Source: Prorocentrum cordatum | Lineage: Eukaryota > Sar > Dinophyceae > Prorocentrales > Prorocentraceae | Assembly (NCBI GenBank): GCA_963575745.1 | Contig: CAUYUJ010005758.1 | Coordinates: 479,167 to 543,166, forward strand | DNA: 64,000 bases | Direction: 5' to 3' | In this document: one piece after another, positions 24,001 through 31,700 of the stretch | How positions within the stretch are numbered: the first letter of the stretch is position 1 | Layout of the letters: every line of letters starts with the position of its first letter | The notes under the pieces: generated by a model | Database searches by the model: none | What the model was told of the DNA's origin: nothing | The model's input: the letters and a program-made list of their open reading frames with translations, nothing else | Made by a program: the position numbers and the translations under genes

Positions 24001-25709
24001 GCCAGCACTGCGGGACCGCCGAGAGCCCTCCGCCGATGCGTCACTGGCGGTGGGGAGGTATCGGTCCCGCGCCCGAATGCGATCACGTTCACGGATGTCA
24101 GGAGCACCGTGAGAATCCCGAAGATCACGCAGCCGCGCCGATGGAGAAGAGGCACGTGGAGTGGACGAGGCAGAACGCGATGAGGCCGTCGGCGCCCGTC
24201 GCTCCTCCTTTGCCTTGCGGGACTTCCGTTCATGACGACTGCCGCCCATGGGGACCTGCACGCACTAAGAGCGGCGAGACTCAGGACGGCAGCGCGGAGC
24301 TCCCCGCCCAGGTCCTGAGAGAGGGCGTCGGGCTGAACAGCCCTGGCACTGCCGCGGACTAGCGGTATCCACTTGTTCCCCTGCGGAACTCAACATCTTG
24401 AGCCAAAATGGCTACGGAGGAGGAGGAGGAGGAGGAGGAGGAGGAGGAGGAGGAGGATGCAGGACGAGAAGTTGTTTCTGCTCTGGTTGTACACGCTTCG
24501 CGTTGACCTGTTGAAGGGAGCGCCCCGAGGTGAGAGCACGCGATACAATTTCCTTATCAAACGCTGCCTTCGACTCGTCGCCCTCTGGGCTCACAGGCAG
24601 AACGGCTCGGGCCAACATCTGCAAACGATGCGCGCCACGGGCGAGTTGCGGGGCCGCTGGGGCCGCGCACGGCCCAGTTCTTAGAAGAGAAAAGGAAGCC
24701 CCTGAGTACAAGCACTGTTTGGGGAAAGAAGAACAACCAAACAGGGGCACCGAATTGTCCCCCAAACTGAAGAAGTTGGCGCCGAATCCACGAGGAAACG
24801 CCCGCAGCGAATGCTTTCTCAACGCTGGAAAACTGGGAACGCAGCGGAACAGAAACCCGCGCACGGTTCCGCAAGAGACTTGTCGGGAGGGCCTACGTGA
24901 GCCCGCTCCAAACCTGCGACTTGGCAAGGCATTTCACGCCAGCCACTTACTGGTACGATCAAGGCATTCCCGAAGTGTGGCTGATCAAGTTGTACCGAAA
25001 CTTCGTACCCAAGGTTCGTCGCTGGTTGCTTGAAGTTCAGGGGGAGGTCGAAACACTGACTTGGGGGTGATCTCGGCCACCTCCCCGGAACGGGCTCATG
25101 GTCCTGAGTCGTTTTGACGGCCACGGTGCCCGCCCCTGCAGCCATCCATACCGTCACGATCAGTTCCCGACGCGAAGGGGTCCTGGGGAGGTCGAAGCCC
25201 TGGTGGGTCGCCTGGCCGCGCAAGGCGCCTGCAGGCACTCGCCAGTCTCCACCGCCCAGAGCCGGCACGTCCTGTCGCTGGAGGCCGTGATGATCTTGGC
25301 GCCGTTGGGGCTGAACTGCACCTCTCCCAAGCTGGTCGGGGCCGACACTCCCACTCCTGATCCCATTCTGGATCCCTGCCCTGCTCTCCCACCTCCTCCT
25401 GAACGTCCCTGCTCCTCCTCCTCCTCTTCCTCCTCTGTCCTCCTCCTCCTCCTCCTCCTCCTCCTCCTCCTCCTCCTCCTCCTCCTCCTCCTCTTCCTCT
25501 TCTTGCTCCTCCGTCCGCCTCCTCATCTCCCCCCTCCTCCTCCTCCTCCTCCTCTTCCTCCTCCTCCTCCTCCTCCTCCTCCTCTCTCTTCCGTCTCTCC
25601 TCCTCCTCCTCCTCCTCCTCCTCCTCCTCCTCCTCACATGTTTCAGATTGCTACGTTCTCCTCCTCCTCCTCGTCTTCATCCTCCTCCTCCTCCTCCTCC
25701 TCCTCCTCC

Positions 25710-25747
<38 letters not shown>

Positions 25748-28700
25748 TGCCTCCTCCTCCTCCTCCTCCTCCTCCTCCTCCTCCGCTGTTCTCATCCTCG
25801 TCCGTCCTCCTGGCCCCGCCATCATATCTCCGTTCAGGCCCCTGGAAGCTGTTTCGATGCCTGAGCTGCATGCCACGGGGAGGCGCGCGGAGGCTCCAAT
25901 TGAACCCCCCACCACCATCCAAAACCCCTGAGGCCCTCTTTGTTGGATGCGCCACCCATGCGACTTGGCGGGAAGCGCCACGCCGCGACGCGCCATGGGA
26001 AAGAGATGGAGAGAGATGGAGAGAAACAGCGAGAGGGTGAGAGTGAGAGGGGGAGAAAAAGAAAGAGAGAGAGAGAGAAGGAAACACACAAGAGAGAGAG
26101 AGAGAGCGCAAAATGAAAGAGGGGTAGTTATCGTTTCAGATGTTCCGGTCAAGGCAATCCCGAAAGCTGCCCAGGAGCGCCCTCGACGAGGCCGGTGGCC
26201 GTGCGCGGCACTGAGCGCCACTCGGGTGCCGAGAGCACTCCTGAAAACTCGTTCGCAAAATCGGTAACGCGATGCGCACATGGAACGGAGCATGATTCAC
26301 AGACAAAGACAGCAGTGATGCTGGAGGTTGGGGGGTGATGCGGAGGCGGAGGTGAGCGACGAAGTGAGCATCTGCATGCAGGCACGATCGGTTCCCTGTC
26401 TGCTCCGTGAGCCGACCACAGAAGGGCACCCTGTATAGACTGCCGAAGAATCTCGAAGGGGATTGGGGGAGGACGTGACGGTATAGGTCACTGCGAGGGC
26501 GGGCGTGTGAGAGAGAGAGGGAGAGAAATAGAAAGAGAGAGAGAGAGAGAGACCTTCCAAATTAAAACGGGCGCGGCAGGCGTCAGGGCTGCGTCGCTGT
26601 TTGCGTCCTGCTCCCGACGCCCTCTTAAGTCGACCCCCCATGCACCTCCTGCCTGTGTGCTGCCAAGACGGCGCTGCCCTGCAGCCCCACCCAGCTGTCA
26701 AAGACTCTCGGAGGTGCGGGGGGGGGGGGGGGGGAAGGGGGAGAGTAGAGATCTTCGAGGAGGGTAGGCTGCATAATCGCGGCTACCTCAGTTCCACGAG
26801 GCCATCATCTGGCCCATCCTGCGGGCCCCCATGGAGAGCTTCACGCCTGCGGGGCCCACGGGGTCTCGAGAAGCCCATGTGTGGAGGCGCCCCCCTTCAC
26901 GCGTCGGAAAAGAAAGGACATACCAACACCTGCTACTCCTGAGACGCAAGAAACAAAGGAAGAACCACTGCCGCACTGCTGCTCGAGAAGACTGAAAAGG
27001 ACAGCTCAAGGGCGTTGACTAACGTCTGGATGCTTCGCGCTTCCCTTGCATAGCTCAACTTCAGCATCCAATATGTCATCATCACTTCCAAATGGCGGTG
27101 GTTGGCAGGCGGGACCCATACATGGATACACATGCCGAGGACCAGGCCAAGGACGACGGAGATGGCCACATACCTGAAGAACGTATGCCCAGATACCCCA
27201 TCTTCCTCACACCCCGTGAGCTGGTCCGAGCACGTGCCCCCCTGCCACAGTCTGTCGCGGCATTCGACTTTATGCAAACGGCCCATCTTGCCCAAGACGA
27301 CACCCATGAGTGATGCGACTGGGATTTGCTTGCGCGGCATGTGGCTGAATAGCTTGCTGTTCTCGTTCGCCGTGGCAATCTTGTCGCGCTGGAGCGCCCT
27401 GACCATGATACCATCAAGGGTGACGCGCCCCCCGTTGGCGGCAACGTGGTCTTCGTGCCGAGCGCCGTCTGGAGCCGGTGCAGCCACAGCACGCGCGAGC
27501 GTCTTCTCGGCGCTGATGGCGGGGCTCGGGCTGCGAGCCCGCGGCGTTGCAGGGCACTCGCGCTGAAAAAACTGCTTGAGCTCGTCCGTCTGCGGCATCA
27601 AAGCGCTGCGCAAGGCCGCCGCAACGTACTCACCCTGCTTGCGGAGCTCCATCTCCTTCTGACGATGCTGGAGGTCGTGCCTGCACGACTCGAACTCCTT
27701 ATCGACCAAGGCCAAGGCCTTCTTCATGTCGTCGATCACCCTCGGGGAAAGGCTGCTGCCTCGGCCCCTAGGGGTCCTCTCGCACGACCCGCCACGGGAC
27801 CCGCTGCCCTTGGACGTCCTCTCGCGGGATCGCGGGCGCTCCAAGCTGCCGCCCCTCCCGCGGCCCTTCTTGCCCCATGAGCTCGAGCGGCGGTCGCGAT
27901 CTCGACATTGTAGCGATCACGGTCGCGATCCCTATCGCGATCACGGTCACGATCGTGCGTGTCGCACTTGTCACGGTCGTACCTGTCGTACTCGTCGCTT
28001 CCACGGTCGCAGTTCCAAGAGCCCCCATGCCAACCGCGGCTGCCACTGCTGCTCATGGCCAGGCGCTCGGCGCAGCGTGAGCGGCGGCGCCAAACTCGGA
28101 GCCCTGCCGAACCCTTTCAGCAGACGCACTCCACGGAGCAGCGTGGGCAGCAGCGATGGCGAATTCCAGGGGGCATCCCAGGAAGACGATTTCCAGTGCG
28201 AACTCGAGGGACCAGGCCGTGGTTGCACCGATCGACAAGGATAGGAACTGGACCGTCGCGTACCCGAAGGAACACAAGGAAACCATCATGCCAAACTTCC
28301 TCGGCGGGACCCCAGGCCACTGGATGATGTTCGTCTTGGCCAGCGCCTCGTCCAGACCAAGTAACCGCAGCCGATTGGGGTTCTTGGGGGCCACGCGGAT
28401 TTAGACCATGACAGCTTGAAGCCACCCAAATGCAAGGCTCCTCGGGGCCCTCCTATGACGACGCGGGGCTGAACTTGATGGGGTGCACCTGGCAGAGGTA
28501 CTTGCACGTGCATAGCCTGTAGTGGGCACTCATGCCTATAATGTCGTCTACATACCTCCTTTGCCCCACTGGCAGCGCAGCCTGGCCCAGTGGGAGGTGG
28601 ACCCAAGCGGTGCCCACCCGTGGCAGGTTCCGCCGAACCCTACCCTCATGCCGGCACATCAGAACAGACAGCGTAACCCGCGAGAGAACTCCTCCGACGG

Positions 28701-31700
28701 GAAGGCTGTTCTTCGCATACTGGCGCCGCCGACCGAGACCAAGGAGACCCGCGCACATGCCAGGAATAGTCTACCCCCAAGGCTCTCACGATCTCGCATG
28801 CAACTTTCGACCACGCCTTGGAGACCGTACCTGAATCGCACTGCTCTCACGCCTGATCATCGTCAACCACCACAAGAGACACGGCACACACACAGCCTCC
28901 CACACCGCGCGCACGATGAGGCCACCCGGATGGGAGAGACCTCCGAGCTCACGCCTGACCGATGGAGGAGGTCGCGAGCAGCTCGCCCAATGATCTGGAA
29001 GCCTCTGGACCCAGCCAGGAGCCTCAGAACAATTGATGACGCGGCGCATGCAACTACGACGTGGCTTCCGTCCCGTCCTTCGTCTCCCGTCGGGGAGAAG
29101 CCTTTCCCATCACGGTCGGGGAAACGCACGGCGGCCGAGCCTCCGCCGACGCTGGCGGGAGGAGCCGAGGCGCGCACAGCTGCGGAGGCGAGGCTGCCAC
29201 AACGCGCCCGCTCATCCAGATAGCGACGTCACGGGGGAGTTCTCCAAGCGCAGCATCCAATCGGGATCGGCCAGAGCAAGCTGATGAAGGTATCTGGTCA
29301 GGTCACCGCCATCACGTGCCCACACTGTCTCGCGCTCCCCGTCGTCCGCCATGACGGCCCACTCATCGTTGCCCTCTGAGGCGTCCTGCATGACCGTCTC
29401 CATCCGATCCCACTCTGGAGGAAACCGGGCGGGGCGATCCAGGGCCGCGCCACCCAGTGCCGAAGGCGCCGTAGTCCTCGTCGAAGGACCCAGGAGTGAA
29501 GCCGCGCTCGCTGAGCCCATTCCCTCAACTGCCGCCGCGGCCTCACGCAGCGCCTGGCGGGGCAAGGCCATCGTGGCAGTCTCCGGGGACCTGCCAGACG
29601 AGTGAGGCGCCACGGGGCCGTCGGTGACTCGTCGGGCACACAACGTGGGGCACTGGCCTCGTACGTCTCAAAGAAGCGGCTCGCCGAGACGTGGTCCTTC
29701 CAGCAGCGTTGCTTTGTGCAGGTCGCTCTCGCAGGCTGCGCGTGGACCTCTCGCGTGGGAGCGCGCCGCATTGATCTCCCTGCATACTACTGCGACGAAG
29801 AAACCTACTGTCGATATCGTCTGTCTTGAAACTCCTCTGGCAAGGGACGGAGAGGAGGTCGGGCGCGCGGAAATCGCAGACGTCATCGACGTCTGCGACT
29901 TCCGCGCGCGCGCCGATGGCATCGCATCAGGTTGATTTGAAATATGTGCATACTCGGAGTCATGTCGAGGATGGAAAGCAACTTGATGCGATGCCATCCA
30001 CTGCCAATGGAAAGACCTCAACAATCGGTCAGAAAGCGTCGACGCCCGACACACGTTAACCCCCACCGCACTACGCGGCATGCATCGAAACAACGTTGCG
30101 TCCTCCTACTTGCCTGCCAAGTAAGCCAGTAAGAGGCCAATCCGCCGTGCTTGAAACAGCCACGACGGGCCTACTTCATCTGCAAGAAGGAAAGGCTCGG
30201 TCCGCTGGAGGCGGTATAGGATATAGGGTCGCAAAAGGGCGCTGCCGCATGGCCTCAAACGTGGACGGCTGGGCCGCCTCCGAGGCGGATGTCTGACCAT
30301 CTGGAAACAGGGACCTCCGCGCGGGGGCCGTTGTCCTCGAGCGGTGGCCCCGTCGCCACGAGGGGGGTCGCCTGCGGGCGGCCCGTCTTGTCCGTGGTAT
30401 CGCGTGCAGGATGCCCGTCCCGCGCCGTCGGCTAGTCGCCTCCGACTCGAGCGAGTCCGCCACGTTGCATGATGGCGCGTACCTGCGAACGGCCCTGGTC
30501 TCATAGCGGCAGCTCGCCCGACCCGATGGAGCCATGACGATGGGCATGAAGTGCAGAGACCCAACCAACCCATTTGCCCAGCGAGCGAGAAGGGGGCCGC
30601 CGTCCTGACTCACGCCCGCGGTGGAGCATGGCCCTGACGTGCTCCGCGACGCGCCCGAAGAGGCCTGGAAAAAGTCCATCGCGCAACACACCGTTCCCAG
30701 TGTAGAGGCCCGAGTGGCTCCCCATGGCGTGCACCACCGCCTTCACGGAGCCCGCGGGTGGCCCCAGGAAGCACGAGAGAAGGGATGGTGAGCGGATCCT
30801 CCTATGTCTGGACAGCGATGCGAAGTCCAGCGCCACGATGCGTTCCCACCGCCGGCTCGAACGCGGGACCACTCGGTGACGTCGCGCCCGTAGAAGACGG
30901 AGAAGCACTGTGGTGAACAAGCCGAACCCGATAACACTCCACAGAAAAACTCCTCGTAGGGGTCGGAAGTGCACCGGTGGGCGACCAGCTACATACCCAA
31001 CCAGGACTGCCAAGACGCTCGAGATCCTGTCAATCGCATGGTGGTGGTTTCGTTGTGCCCACATCCACGCACGCAAACGATTTGCAGCGCCACGCTGCGT
31101 CACCATCGCGCTCTTAGCCAAGATATGTTCAAAAAGGGCATGCACCAAACTGTGGTCCTGGGGTCGGTGTACGGCAAGAGGCCAGCAGACCATGGGCCTC
31201 TCGACCCCTTCCTCGGTCTCTACAAGGCCGACGACCAGCGAAGGCTGCGTGCTTGAACTACAGCTCGGGGTCCTGAGGGCGTACTCTGCGGACGTCTGGT
31301 GGGCGCGGATCTCCTCCTCCTCCTCCTCCTTCTCCTCCTCATCATCCTCCTCCTCTTCCTGGCACGTCTGCTTTAACCGTAATGCCCACGACGGCTGGGG
31401 CTCCACAAACTAACCGACTCGGAAACGTAAATCGGCGTCGGAAAACAGGTCCTCCACTAGCGTCGGCCCGTCCAAGAGTCTCCACGCCATGGGTTTACCC
31501 GCCTAGGCGGAGAAGCCGGCGTCGGTGAAGAGAGTGAGGGACCTGCGTAGTCGGAGTGTCAGAGTTCCCTGCATATTGCACGAGCGTGTGAAGGGCCACC
31601 TGCCCTCCGAGGACAAGCGCCTGATCCTTGGTCACCCGTTGCCACCCGCACGGGCCGTGTCAGACCAAGATGTCAGATCGTTTCCAAGATTCGCGTCAAG

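Larger units (their letters stand above)
18241..24418 (-). mobile_element. Non-LTR retrotransposon (LINE) of ~6.2 kb with DinoSL at its 5' end
   Basis: Begins with a complete dinoflagellate spliced leader (24418-24397), followed by a short leader, ORF1 (24249-22861), and ORF2 with apurinic-type endonuclease, reverse transcriptase and a Cys-rich C-terminal motif. A (TCC)n array flanks both ends on the element's own strand. ORF2 carries one frameshift at the endonuclease/RT junction; otherwise the coding parts are open. It lies in the 19.5-kb DAW1-like intron, co-oriented with the gene. The 5' SL shows the inserted copy derived from a trans-spliced RNA. Confidence 0.9.

Noticed and set aside
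24397-24418. SL RNA gene
   Set aside because: The SL is followed by ATGTTGAG and an open LINE leader rather than the GT-starting intron and Sm site of an SL RNA gene.
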